A DNA stretch of 23,115 bases, from NCBI GenBank assembly GCA_002284615.2, contig MU069464.1, positions 719,111-742,225 of the forward strand, given 5' to 3'. Source of the DNA: Dunaliella salina (lineage: Eukaryota > Chlorophyta > Chlorophyceae > Chlamydomonadales > Dunaliellaceae). Shown here one piece after another: positions 1 through 9,075 of the stretch. Position 1 is the first letter of the stretch. Every line of letters starts with the position of its first letter. The position numbers and the translations under genes are program-made. The notes beneath the pieces were generated by a model. That model ran no database searches. It had not been told where the DNA came from and worked only from the letters and a program-made list of their open reading frames with translations.

Positions 1-56
<56 letters not shown>
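1..56. repeat. (AC)28 microsatellite at left edge
   Basis: An uninterrupted run of 28 AC dinucleotides opens the window and then decays into CACGCACCCTCCACACA. The right edge ends in the same dinucleotide, so both ends probably mark assembly limits in simple repeat. Confidence 0.98.
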
Positions 57-57
<1 letters not shown>

Positions 58-818
58 ACGCACCCTCCACACATGAACCTCGAATTAGGTGCCAAGTGAG
101 AAAAGTCTAAGACCCCTCATCACCCTCACTATGTTTCACTAGGTTGTGTTACCCTGATGAAGTGCTGGCAAAGAACTGCCACAATTTAGCTTTGCTGGGG
201 TACATGAAGAATATTGGGGTTGAGCACTGGCCATTGCCCTGAAACCTGGCTTAGAGGACAAGCAGAATGCTTGCAGCTGAATTCCTTGCCGTCTTCGAGT
301 GGGATGTCCAGCTTTGTTTATGTAAGCCGCTTGTTGGAGGAGGCACCATGTCCCACGCGTAGCATTTCTTCTTACTTGAGGTATGCAACTGGCATTCTAC
401 ACATTGAAGGAGCCCAGGTGAATAAGGCCAGTGGCCACTGCAGCTCTTTCAACTCAGAAAAGCTGCAGGTTCGCCCTCTGTCACGATCATGTCCAGATCA
501 GCCAGCAGGTCAGGATGGGTGGCATCGATGTCTGGGGCTTGTTGCGGGAGGCAAGTTTCGGGGGCGCGGAGGGCAGCTGTTGCTTGGCAGCAGAAGAGTT
601 TGCCATTCATGTGGTCAATCCACAAGCTTCACAAGGTCTAAATGAAGGAGCCATTAGTCCAAAAGTAGTCCATGCACAGCTCATCCAAGCAGCCCACAAT
701 GGAAATCCCAAGAAAAGGCTGCATGCATTTGTCCTGAGAATAAGTGTGACGCCATTGGGTTCCAGAGCCATTTCCATGCCTATGAGCGGCAAGGGGATGG
801 GGAGGCAAGGTCTTTTCC
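57..818. other. No confident gene; long overlapping open frames
   Basis: I recognise no product here. A plus-strand frame stays open for about 180 codons (431-973), and two minus-strand frames of about 130 codons overlap its distal part (607-1030). This means only that stops are rare. A short frame at 252-361 is followed by a donor-like GTAAGC at 322, and one could imagine an exon ending there, but no partner exon with a matching phase could be fixed. Confidence 0.3.
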
Positions 819-1034
819 ATGCCAAAGAGCGGGAAATGGGGGGGTGTGAAGACAGAAGGCAGACAGAGTCTGCCTTTGCAGACCTTGTTAAGGGTGCTGG
901 AAATGAACCTGGATGCCTCACTAGACACACTGAGAAGAGGAGGACGTTTCTTCCAATCAAAGGTGTTCGTTGACGATGAGCTTGAGGACTTAATTGGCAA
1001 AAGAACAGGTACAAGCTTGATGGAAAGCAATTGA
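819..1034 (+). CDS. Possible 3' coding exon, unrecognised protein
   Basis: The frame ending in TGA at 1032-1034 reads as balanced protein sequence. It has an amphipathic stretch (TLLRVLEMNLDASLDTL) followed by a charged tail (VFVDDELEDLIGKRTGT). An acceptor-like CTGCCTTTGCAG ends at 879, so the true exon may be 880-1034, starting in phase 0 and giving about 50 residues. The first codon of the 819 frame is an ATG, but no promoter or upstream exon supports it as a start. The poly-C tract lies about 65 bp downstream of the stop. No family is recognised. The competing open frames on the opposite strand look compositionally poorer. The call rests only on protein-like composition and one splice-like site. 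Confidence 0.25.
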   Translation: MPKSGKWGGVKTEGRQSLPLQTLLRVLEMNLDASLDTLRRGGRFFQSKVFVDDELEDLIGKRTGTSLMESN

Positions 1035-1100
1035 GGCCTTGTTCATACTGCGGCTCAGTTGGGCTCGGAAATGGTTTCTGGGAATTTCTCTAACCCACCG

Positions 1101-1140
<40 letters not shown>
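1101..1140. repeat. Poly-C homopolymer, 40 bases
   Basis: Forty consecutive C bases are preceded by CACCG. The apparent polyproline frame through it is an artefact of the homopolymer. Such tracts can form i-motif (C strand) or G-quadruplex (G strand) structures. The true length is uncertain because homopolymers are prone to sequencing error. Confidence 0.95.
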
Positions 1141-1142
<2 letters not shown>

Positions 1143-1191
1143 AAAACCCTTCCTTTCCATCATTATTCATTTCAAGGTGCATGCTCTATTT

Positions 1192-1520
1192 GGATGGACC
1201 TGGGGATGCAATGCCTCTACGCTTGGTGAATGCTTGTCAGGCCCAAACACCAAACTATGACTAAGGGATTGTTTGTTTCTGAGACAAGTAACCGGCCCTA
1301 ACATTAGACTATGACTAAGGGTTTATTTGTCTCTGAGACAAGTAACTGGCCTGAACACCAGACTCTGACTAATGGATTCTTTGTCTCTGAGACACGTAAC
1401 GGGCCCGAACATCAGACTAAGGGATTATTTGACTCAGAGACAAGTAACCCTTATTTGTCTGGTGCTTGGGCCTGACAAGCAGTCATTAAGTGCAGAGCCA
1501 TAGTATTCCCAGGTCCATCC
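1192..1520. repeat. Foldback-like element with central 54-bp tandem repeats
   Basis: Two arms, about 1192-1252 and 1461-1520, are imperfect reverse complements over about 60 bp. The best block is TGCTTGTCAGGCCCAA-A/G-CACC, and the outer ends share GGATGGACCTGGG. Between them lie four head-to-tail units starting at 1240, 1294, 1348 and 1402. The first three are exactly 54 bp and the fourth has lost about 6 bp. Each unit contains a short palindrome around TTGTCTCTGAGACAA. No coding capacity is seen. The structure resembles a foldback or MITE-type non-autonomous element. Target-site duplications were not identified. Confidence 0.7.
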
Positions 1521-2540
1521 TAGCAAGTGGCTGCTACAATTCATGAGCTCCAGAGAGTCTCTCCCCTATTTTTCTTCCAAGCCAGCGAAAGAACAGGTCT
1601 TAAAGTTGCACATTTGTAGGGTTGGCCAGTTTCGTACACCAATATCGTATGCTCGCATGTTCAGCGCTAAAAATTCCATGTGTTTGCCGTATAGTACATT
1701 TATTATGTATGAAACAAGGGAATTGGCCAATCCTACGTATTTGTTTGCCTGGAATGCAGCTTGCAAGGAAGGCATGCAAGAGCATCAGGCTGCTTGAAAG
1801 AATCAGCACATGATGCTGCAAAATGCGCACGTGCAATGCTGGATCTCCATTGCACATAAACACAGCTTTCATGTGCTGACTTGTGTAGAGGGGTTCATGT
1901 CTGTACAGGCCTGTCTGAGCCTTCGCAGATGTGACACCCCGTCATAGGAACAGCGTGTTGCGCCAAGCGTAGACACACCTGGTTCCGTGCTGCTTCCCTG
2001 CTTGCTGCCCTACATGACCTCAGCGATCACCATCATTTTGTCTCCGAAATTTTACCGGGGGGGGGGGATCTCTGCTGGGTAGATTCTTTGGGCAGAGCTG
2101 TGCCAATAGGGTCCATATTGGCCGCGCTCTGCCAGCCAGGGTGGAAACTCTTGGCTCGGCTCGGAAAGAACTTAAAATCACAGAAAAAATCCCAAGCCAA
2201 GCTCGTCTTTGGGTCAGTGCTGCGACTCACCGCTGCAAAATGGAATTGGCACTGTTTTTAAGGGTGCCAATTTAAATCAACATTCAATCATCGTCATTTA
2301 TAACGGGTCTATTCCTAACAGTTTGAAATTGTCAGTTTTGGTGTGAAAAGTGGACGGTCAGGGACTCAAGCAAGCGAGAGCGCCCTCACGCATTTGAGCT
2401 GCCCGAGAGCAAGCTCAACCTTATGTTGCGACCAGTCACCCGGCACTGCCATCATGCCCTCGCCCAGGCTGCAAAATCAGGTGCATGTGGAAGGCTGATG
2501 AGCTGCTGAACTTTGCAAGCACTTCTTCTCCTGTGTCTTC
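1521..2540. other. Non-coding stretch with inverted repeats and a G11 tract
   Basis: No gene is supported. A 16-bp imperfect inverted repeat (14 of 16) pairs 1616-1631 with 1721-1736 around TTGGCCA. A stronger hairpin at 1803-1879 is listed separately. An 11-base G run lies at 2057-2067. The open frames on both strands are short and unlike known proteins. Confidence 0.5.
1803..1879. other. 77-nt imperfect hairpin
   Basis: TCAGCACATGA (1803-1813) is the exact reverse complement of TCATGTGCTGA (1869-1879). Inside, GCTG (1815-1818) pairs with CAGC (1863-1866), and GTGCAATG (1831-1838) pairs exactly with CATTGCAC (1848-1855) around a 9-nt loop. The length and bulged arms are compatible with a small-RNA precursor or with a relic of a palindromic transposon end. 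Nothing in the sequence decides between these. Confidence 0.6.
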
Positions 2541-3040
2541 AGAGATCGCCACATGCCTTGTTTTTGGAACCCAGTTGCGGTTCATGTTTGTGTGGGGATA
2601 ACATTATGTGATGGCTGCCGAAGTTCAGTGAGGAAATGCAGACATCCATGGTGGCTGATGGCCCGCATTTATTTACCTGTGCCGACTCTGCAGTGCTCCA
2701 AGGAACAGGCCAAAGAGTTGGGCCAACTTCCTTCACCAGGAGCACAGTTGCTGCCTGCAAGTCAGGCCACGAACCAAAATGCCTGCGCCACAAGCCAGCT
2801 CCAATGCTGCTGCTACTCCACCACTCACAACCCACGCCAGCTCAGTCAATGGCGCTGGAATGGTGCTGTAGTGATGCACAAACCACCTAGTGTAGCAATA
2901 AATTTGCTAAACTCAAAGCAGGCATCCCCACCAGGGCAATGCCGGGTTTGAGTGTTGCAAACTTGTTGCGCAGAGGATCCATGGCTTGTGCTGCTTTTAA
3001 AGCGCACCCTGAGACAGGCAAGCATACGGTGGCCTTAGGT
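2541..3040 (+). other. Possible upstream exons of the gene at 3041-4513, unresolved
   Basis: Acceptor-like sites occur at CTGTGTCTTCAG (ending near 2541) and CGACTCTGCAG (ending near 2693), each followed by open, protein-like frames. A further open frame covers 2939-3121. The frames do not join to the next block in a unique way, so no exon is called here. Confidence 0.2.
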
Positions 3041-4513
3041 TCGTGCTCACTTTCAAGTCAGCCCAACACAGCAAAGCGTGTCTGGGAGAATGGCCAAGAG
3101 GGCTCGCCGAGATCTGGGTGACGGAAGCATCAAGCTGCTGAACTTGGTCGGAGTTGGCCAGAAATGCATGGAAAATGGTGAAAGTTGTAAATTCTGATGT
3201 CATTCTGCCGTAAATAATTAAGATAAATAGTGGAAATGCCCAATCATCAGATGTCAAAAATAATGTGTCATCATTTACAGCCAGAGCTGATTTTTGACAG
3301 AAAAAAGTGAAAATAACTTCATGAACCAGGAGGCTAAAAAGATTTTCTGTTCGAAGGCACGCGTAAATTTTGGGCTGGACCCCCCTGACCCACCCACCCC
3401 CACCCCCCCTTTCCAGTGCCCCAATCCAGCCAACACGAGGGAGCTAATCTGTTCCTCTTTAAATTCTGCATCCATCTGCATACTCAGCACACTGAAAGAT
3501 TGAATTGGATCAGAGTTATGGGGCAAAAACTGAGGAGCGGGCGCCCATGCAAGCCCACCCTTTAAGGCACCCGCAACTGGCTTGCAAGTCCACAAAGTGC
3601 CCTTCTGACTTCACTATGCAAGAACAAATTAAACATTTTCACTGACCTGTGAGTTTGAATTGAGTTGCTGCATGTTTGCCTCCACACCCCCTGCAGCCCA
3701 CACCCATGCACGTGTGGCATTCACGCTGATTCATGCACATAGACCCCCCTTTTTACCCAATTTGCCCAAAGCGGTCAACAGTTCTTCAGCTCAGGAATCC
3801 AACGATGTATCTGCAATTATGTAGAAATGGCTCAGAAAAATTGTGGAGGGGGGGTCCCAAAAAGTCGGAACCCTCTGAAGCACCCACTACCCCCCCACCC
3901 CTCCGATTGGACTCATTCATATGCTAATTGATCTCTCTTGAAATCAGGATTCCGAATACTTAGTTCATAAAGGGATTGACACATGCCGTCTAAAAGTTAT
4001 GCTTGCCGGAGCCTCTTGCACGAACGGTTCATTTCGCCCGACGGTCACAGCACTGATTTGGATGCAAGCTTGCTAGCAGTTTGCAGGCATGAAAATGATT
4101 GAGCTTGAACCCTGCCTGCGAGGGTTCCATATACAGTCATTCTTTGTGGGGCAGCTTATTGACTTGCCTTCCCTCGCCGTAGTAAGTAGGGGTTTTGGTT
4201 GATCAAAATGATAGCAAACACCAGGCAGACCATGCATTGCGATAGCCCCAACAGCATCCCTGATTGGGAACCAAAATATTTGCTTTGCAGGTGTAGTAAC
4301 GCTGCCAACAAAGCTCTGTCCCACGCTGTTAATTAATTTGGACGAACAAGTATTTTCCCTGAGAAGTCTAGAGCAGTGACTCTCTTCTGCTTCCAACATG
4401 TCCATCCCTTTTTCACTTTTTTGCCCTTGCAGGAGGAGATGTACTCTTTTGTGACTGTGGCCGAGGACCAAAACACAAAGGGCAAGGGTGTGAGCATTGT
4501 TGCAGATGCTTAA
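3041..4513 (+). CDS. Putative spliced host gene, 3' part (three exons)
   Basis: Three blocks fit together. The first runs to 3177 and is open in this frame from about 3041, with an ATG at 3090 (MAKRARRDLGDG). It ends in a split codon before GTGAAAG. The second, 4087-4181, begins after TTTGCAG, supplies the two missing bases, reads KMIELEPCLRGFHIQ, and ends at a consensus donor GTAAGTAG in phase 0. The third, 4433-4513, follows a strong pyrimidine tract (CTTTTTTCACTTTTTTGCCCTTGCAG region), starts in phase 0, reads EEMYSFVTVAEDQNTKGKG, and stops at TAA (4511-4513). The introns would be 909 and 251 nt. No domain or family is recognised, so no function is assigned. Whether 3090 is the true start, or an internal Met after an acceptor near 3040, is open. 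The minus-strand open frame at 4073-4471 is a shadow. Confidence 0.45.
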
Positions 4514-5004
4514 GCAGCATATCGGATGAGACCAAGGACATGTAATGCAGGAGGCTGGACTCTACTGATATCTGGTCATCAGGGCAAGTGCCTGTATCCT
4601 TGCCTTCAGCCATTCTTGCTATGTCCTGGTGGCACATGCCTGTGGAGGGCACAGCTTGCCCAGGAAAAACCACAACACACTGCAGGATTCAAATACTAAC
4701 CAGCTCAATAAGTGCCACAACCTTTTTATGAAGTTCGTCTTCAAAAGGTATGCAAGTTGGTTTCTCCTGTTCTTTAAGGCGGTCATGCAATTGGAGCTAC
4801 ACCTCTGCTCAGCCAGAAATAACAAGTGAGATCCACAATCCAGTTGAATGAGAGTTATGTTCCTGAGGAGGAAAGGAAAGATCTGAAGCTGCCTGACTAC
4901 GGAGGGACCAGACCTGCAATCATGGCTTGACGTTTATTTCTTGCCTACCTAGAAAAGGGTACCTAGCAGGGACGACCTTCACCTTCCTGGTTGGTCTTGG
5001 TAAG
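4514..5004. other. No recognisable feature
   Basis: Short overlapping frames on both strands, none protein-like. The stretch may carry the 3' UTR of the gene ending at 4513. Confidence 0.4.
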
Positions 5005-5366
5005 GTAAGGTAGGGTTACATCGCTATATCCGCCTACGAGGGCAGCTGAGCGGAAACACAGACCTGGAACTAGACAAGCCTTCGAAAACAAGCCTTGGTT
5101 GGTCTTGACAAGGGAGGGTTGTGCAAGTCCTGCAGTAAGATACTGACTGCCCTTTAGGCACCTGTAGCCGGATAATTCAGCTGCTCCATCTGTAGGACTG
5201 CGCCCACCATCCAGGAGGAAAATCCATGGATTAGGTTAGGTTTGGTTTCATAGGTTTTGGCCTTCAGCCAGGTGGTTTGATTGATGAGCCGGCTGGTCCC
5301 TGCCAGCCCCACAAAAAACATCCATAATATCAGGTATGGACTTGTACAACTGGTTCGACTCTTGGC

Positions 5367-5678
5367 TCAAAAGATAGAAAACGTCCTAACCTCAGAATAG
5401 TAAAAACTTGAGGCACCAAGGGAAATTCTTGTTTGTGGCGAAGCTTCGAAGAAAAGATGTGCATAATTCTTTCGAACAGCACACACACTTTCACAGTTGC
5501 AAAGGAAAAGAGAATTTTTCTCATCTTGCAGATTATTCAAGTCACACAGGTCACAATGGCCATTGTTCTTGGGCTGCCAACAAGCTCTTTCAACTCCTAG
5601 AGTGTGAGCACGCTGTCTAAATCGGGAGACATTCCATTGCACTCGCCTACTCAGATCAAGATTGAGATATCTAGGCAC
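5367..5678 (-). pseudogene. LINE-like C-terminal finger module, copy A
   Basis: This frame continues the copy A protein after a frameshift near 5671-5678. It begins PRYLNLDLSRRV, continues with RFRQRAHTLGVERACW, and then has CDLCDLNNLQDEKNSLFLC. That gives C-x2-C-x9-N-x4-C, where the copy at 7028-7240 has His in the third position. The C-x2-C...H-x4-C pattern is the usual C-terminal knuckle of many LINE-type polyproteins and is thought to bind nucleic acid. Replacement of His by Asn suggests decay. The frame drifts into non-homologous sequence at its end. Confidence 0.65.
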
Positions 5679-6588
5679 CTTGTAACGGGCAATCGGTATT
5701 ATTCAAAGGTACCAAAAGAAAAGCAAACCATCGATGATAGGAGGCCCGCTTACGACAGTGCCCTCTTGGCTCAGCACCATCTAAATCGCCCCACACTTGA
5801 CACAAACAGCAGGGCAAACCAGTAGCAAAACCTTTGATATTAATAGCTGTTCCTGACAGCACAGCCTGTGTATACTCTTCTCGTTTCTCCAGACCCCTGA
5901 GGGACTCCAAAAACTCAGCTGACCAACACTTCACACCAGGCATCACACTCAGTGCCTTGTCAGCCTTCGTCACTTTCCGAACAAGCTCGCTATTTGAATT
6001 GAGCATGGCATTATAGAAACACACAGCTGCCCGAAACCAGTAAAACTGCAGTGGCTCCTGACCACACTCGCGCAACACAGACCAATTGCAAGTGGAACGC
6101 TTAACTCCAACCACGCGCTTCAGGAAACCAAGATACCCAGTCTGTAGAGGGCAATTCATCTCAGCCCCTTCCTTCATATAACCTGTGCCCCAAATTTGAC
6201 TGCCATACATGCTAGAAGGACCAATACATGTTTTAGTCAGCAGAGTATGCGGCCGGTCCGCGAGCTCATGATCACATACAAACTGCCTAACACGCACACA
6301 ACCTGCATGAAAAGTGGGAACAACATGTTCTGCTGCTGCAGCCATGCTACCATTACGAGCAAACAACATGCCTAAATACCGAAAGGAATCTTTGTTAGCC
6401 AGTTGGTCAGCTCCATAGCGAAACACTGGCACCTGCGCATTACACTGGGAGTTAAATTGGACAACCTCTGACTCGGCAACATTTACAGTCAAGCCCTTCC
6501 ATGATGCAAAGTTCCGCAACCTGTCAAGCATGCACTGCATCTGATCTGCTTTTTTGGTGGTAAGGCACGAATCATCAGCATACAGCAT
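5671..6588 (-). pseudogene. Reverse transcriptase C-terminal fragment, copy A
   Basis: A 305-residue frame of a non-LTR retrotransposon. It starts at the catalytic YADD box (residues 3-6, RT motif C) and continues with GLTVN (32-36), FRYLGMLF (69-76, the YLG motif), and SQIWG (130-134). It then has the family module VLRECG (171-176) and QFYWFRAAV (181-189). These features are typical of LINE-type RT palm and thumb. RT motifs 0 to B and any endonuclease are missing, so the protein cannot be active. The first Met is internal, and the frame continues a few codons upstream (PNPH) before entering a tandem repeat that carries a stop. A frameshift separates it from the finger module at 5367-5678. 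Confidence 0.85.
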
Positions 6589-6593
6589 ATGAG

Positions 6594-6657
6594 GATTAGG
6601 AAAGAAGATGGATTAGGAAAGAAGAAGGATTAGGAAAGAAGATGGATTAGGAAAGAA
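6594..6657. repeat. 17-bp tandem repeat, about 3.8 copies
   Basis: The unit is GATTAGGAAAGAAGATG, with starts at 6594, 6611, 6628 and 6645. The second copy ends AAG instead of ATG and the last is partial. It directly abuts the 5' end of the copy A RT fragment on the minus strand, so it may be target or tail sequence amplified at the integration junction. Confidence 0.95.
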
Positions 6658-6712
6658 CTTACTTTTAGATTTTGCTGTCCACAGGACCGAAACTTTCGGC
6701 GAAAGCATGTAT

Positions 6713-6800
6713 ACAGGTTCACAGGTTCACAGGAGATCAGATTACGCCGCTGTATCTGCCTACATGGGCAGCTGGGTGGAAAGACAGACTTATCGGTCCA
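6713..6800 (-). repeat. Conserved 3' tail of the array family (copy B)
   Basis: GATTACGCCGCTGTATCTGCC (6740-6760) followed by TACATGGGCAGCTGGGTGGAAAGACAGAC matches the copy A tail at 5014-5066 at most positions, in the same orientation. Next to it lie ACAGGTTC repeats (about 6713-6730). The tail lies about 290 nt beyond the copy B finger module, at the distance expected for a 3' UTR end. Confidence 0.65.
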
Positions 6801-7027
6801 AAAATGTTCAGCCCACAACTTGGACTGGTGGTAATCAATATCATGCCTGTCGCAGTCTGGCGTTTTATGATATAGCTCGGGACAGAAAATGCACAGGTTT
6901 TCAGATAGTGGATCAAACAAGGTAAGGCTGTTCAGATAAACACTCAGGGTATTTGATGAACAGCATGCTGTCCTGAAGAACTATGTGTGCAGAGGGGAAA
7001 ATAGAAAATAGATGTTCATAAGTCCTT

Positions 7028-7650
7028 TTAAGAGAACACACAGGACAAAAGGAACACAACATGTTTTTCATCTTGAAGTCCTCCTAGGTCACATTTATCA
7101 CAAACTGAAGTGTGCTCCTGCCAAAGTGATGTCTCAACTCTTAGGGTGTGTGCATGCAATCGAAAGCGTGCGATGTTTCTTAGCATATGCTTGCCTAAAT
7201 CAAAGATGCAAATACCTAGGGACAGAAAAGGGCGCTCCATGAGCAGCCAAAGGCTTCAAAGGGAGAGCCACCCTGTGATAATACTTGGCTAATTTGTTCA
7301 CACGCTCATTGTGCTCTGCCAAGGCAGCCGCATTCCAAACACCTCGTAGCCTTTTTCTCAGATCGACAACGAACTCCTTCAGTGCTACTGGCTGCCTGAA
7401 CGCACACATTGAATAAACACATTGCACCTGTCCAAGCCATTACATGCTGCCAAAAAGTCTGAGGTCCAACATTTGCGAGATATACAGCTCATGTCAACAT
7501 CTGCTTGCAGCACCTTGCGCAGTGTAGTACTGTTGCTGCGCAGCAAAGCATTGTAAAATCTGACAGCTGCATGGAACCAATAAAACTGCAAAGGCTCATC
7601 TCCACATTCCCGTAAAACAGACCAATTAGGAGTGGTGCGCTTCACCCCAG
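7028..7650 (-). pseudogene. LINE-like C-terminal fragment, copy B (two frameshifts)
   Basis: Three frames give consecutive parts of the same module chain as copy A. 7645-7385 holds TPNWSVLRECGDEPLQFYWF and the following region. 7427-7200 holds LKEFVVDLRKRLRGVWNAA and a stretch ending VPRYLHL. 7240-7028 holds RNIARFRLHAHTLRVETSLW and the finger CDKCDLGGLQDEKHVVF. The chain is broken by frameshifts near 7385-7427 and near 7200-7240. RT itself is absent: similarity begins at the residues matching GVKRSTCNWSV of copy A. The 5' edge abuts a tail motif of the next element upstream. The finger keeps both Cys and the His, but the last Cys is displaced. Confidence 0.75.
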
Positions 7651-7990
7651 GCTAAGGTTACATCACTTCATCCAAGAATTGAAAGCAGTGCTCAAACTCA
7701 GGCACAGCATCTCAAGCAGAAAATCATAGGGGGCTTATAGGGGGTTTGCAGAAGTAAGGCCTTCAGTAAAAACGTGCGACTGCTAGCCTGCTCATAAAAA
7801 AGAACAATATAACAATATTACAAATGAATAAATAAAGTTTGTTATTGTCCTGTTGCAGTGAAGTGGACACACCTTGAGTCCCACAATGGGTATGCAAAGA
7901 TGCATACTCAATCCGAAGTGAAACTACCTGTGGGTGGGTGCAAAAAAAATGACATGCTTTTCATCTTTAAGGGTTACAAGGGTTACAAAA
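7651..7990 (-). mobile_element. Fragment D: finger remnant plus 3' tail
   Basis: On the minus strand the translation around 7944-7990 contains LKDEKHVIFFA, matching LQDEKHVVFLL of copy B. A CNPC pair lies just ahead in another frame. About 280 nt further on is the tail signature (plus-strand TAAGGTTACATCAC, 7653-7666), adjacent to the 5' edge of copy B. The sequence between is AT-rich and non-coding. This looks like the 3' end of a separate, heavily truncated copy. Confidence 0.5.
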
Positions 7991-8780
7991 GTGGCCTACA
8001 GCACGAGACTCTGGCTGATCGGCTGCTGTTGAAACTATCTCAGACAGCATCAAAAATTGAAAGCAATTCTGACGAAATTTTGAAAATCTGTACCAGTCTT
8101 GATTTAGAAAGGCATTGACCTCGGGATCAGTCAAAACGCGGTAGCTCGCCAAAAAAGGAATGAAGTCAGTGTTTGGAAGTTGGGCAAAAGTGTGTAATGG
8201 CTTGAAAAGATCAATGAACAAGTCCTTGTATTTTCTGCGCAGCTCACACATCTCCAGGCAGTTGCAGTAGGTTTCTCGTCCTGGACTTTTGCAGACTCAC
8301 ACTTGTCACAGATGTTTGAACCACCCAGCCATTCACAGGATTCGACTTTCAAGCAGTGGGCACGAATCCTAAACCTGCTCACATTCCTCATGACTCCGAA
8401 TCCAAATCTTTAGATAAATATGTTGACACATAAGGGCGCTGTTTCATGTAAAGACCTTCTGCACCAATGATGGTAAGTCACTGCTTCCCTGTTCACTCAT
8501 CGGGGACCCAAAGTATTGCTTCCCTCCATATCTTTTATTGCCTGTACCTCAAATCCCCTCAGAAATCTTGCATGGGGATCTTAGAAGCACTCAGCATCTT
8601 CTGCTTAAACATGTCCTCATGGCGCATGCCTTTAAAGGTTGTAGGCACATGTGCAGACCAACAAGACCCTTCCTTAATAGCCAGGCGTAAATCTGCTTTC
8701 AGCACTCTTCGTAATGTCTCACTGTTTGAATCAAGCTTACTATTGGAAAACTTTACAGTGGCCCTAAACCAATAGAATTG
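7967..8780 (-). pseudogene. LINE-like C-terminal fragment, copy C2
   Basis: This starts at the residues QFYWFRATVKFSNSKLDS and runs through SETLRRVLKADLRLA, CWSAHV and SKIPMQDF (8774-8559). It is then interrupted by several stops, regains RNVSRFRIRAHCLKVESCEW and CDKCESAKVQDEK (8391-8131), and ends in a frame starting CELRRKYKDLFIDLF (8251-7967). This copy preserves sequence beyond the finger, so it shows what the family's C-terminus looks like. Multiple stops and at least two frameshifts make it a pseudogene. Confidence 0.7.
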
Positions 8781-8957
8781 TTCATCTTTAAGATCATCAG
8801 TAGCCTGAGATAGGTCACAATTAGGAAAAGAGTCAGATTTCCAGGTTGCCGTCTCATCATGGAGTGTGTGGATGAGTCTAATGCGAGCCTCACTGTGGAT
8901 AACATCCTGGGAGAGATCAAGAAATATGTACTTGGGAAGCCTGAGAGGGGAATGAGG
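8781..8957 (-). pseudogene. LINE-like finger module C1, fused out of order to C2
   Basis: The frame reads LPKYIFLDLSQDV, ARIRLIHTLHDETATW, FPNCDLSQATDDLKDE and then, without a break, QFYWFRA. In copies A and B the PRYL...finger module lies after QFYWFRA, so here it precedes it. The join falls in the middle of the finger (DDLKDE where the others have LQDEKH). The finger is degraded and has only one recognisable Cys. This is most simply the broken end of one copy abutting the 5'-truncated start of another. Confidence 0.6.
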
Positions 8958-9075
8958 TAAGGTTACATCGCAATACCATATAGGCTTTGTCTTTGTTAGG
9001 CCAAGTTTGCAGAGGGGATCAACGGTGTAGGGATTGAAGATAGTTCCAGCAGCTCCAACTAGTGTGGTGTGCAAT
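8958..9075 (-). repeat. 3' tail signature of a further copy (E)
   Basis: Plus-strand TAAGGTTACATCGC (8958-8971) repeats the tail signature found at 5011, 6740 and 7653. No finger module was found in the next 400 nt upstream on the minus strand, so only tail or UTR sequence of this copy seems to be left. Confidence 0.5.

Larger units (their letters stand above)
5005..6590 (-). mobile_element. Non-LTR retrotransposon, 5'-truncated copy A
   Basis: This is the longest copy in a minus-strand array. From its 5' side (high coordinate) it holds the RT catalytic box onward, the C-terminal module, a Cys-rich finger, then about 350 nt of 3' untranslated DNA ending in the shared tail. The tail covers 5011-5066 (plus-strand TAGGGTTACATCGC, then ATATCCGCCTACGAGGGCAGCTG), with GGTAAGGTAAGG repeats just beyond it at about 5000. 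The endonuclease and the front half of RT are absent. The 5' edge coincides with a 17-bp tandem repeat. Confidence 0.8.

Noticed and set aside
1039..1260. Polyproline open frame
   Set aside because: Produced by the 40-base C homopolymer.
1240..1448. CRISPR-like array
   Set aside because: The 54-bp units are contiguous and lack spacers. Flanking arms and eukaryotic context indicate a minisatellite inside a foldback element.
4073..4471. 132-codon minus-strand open frame
   Set aside because: It overlaps two plus-strand exon candidates bounded by strong splice sites. No family is recognised.
8467..8775. 102-codon plus-strand frame
   Set aside because: Shadow of the minus-strand C2 module (QFYWFRA onward).
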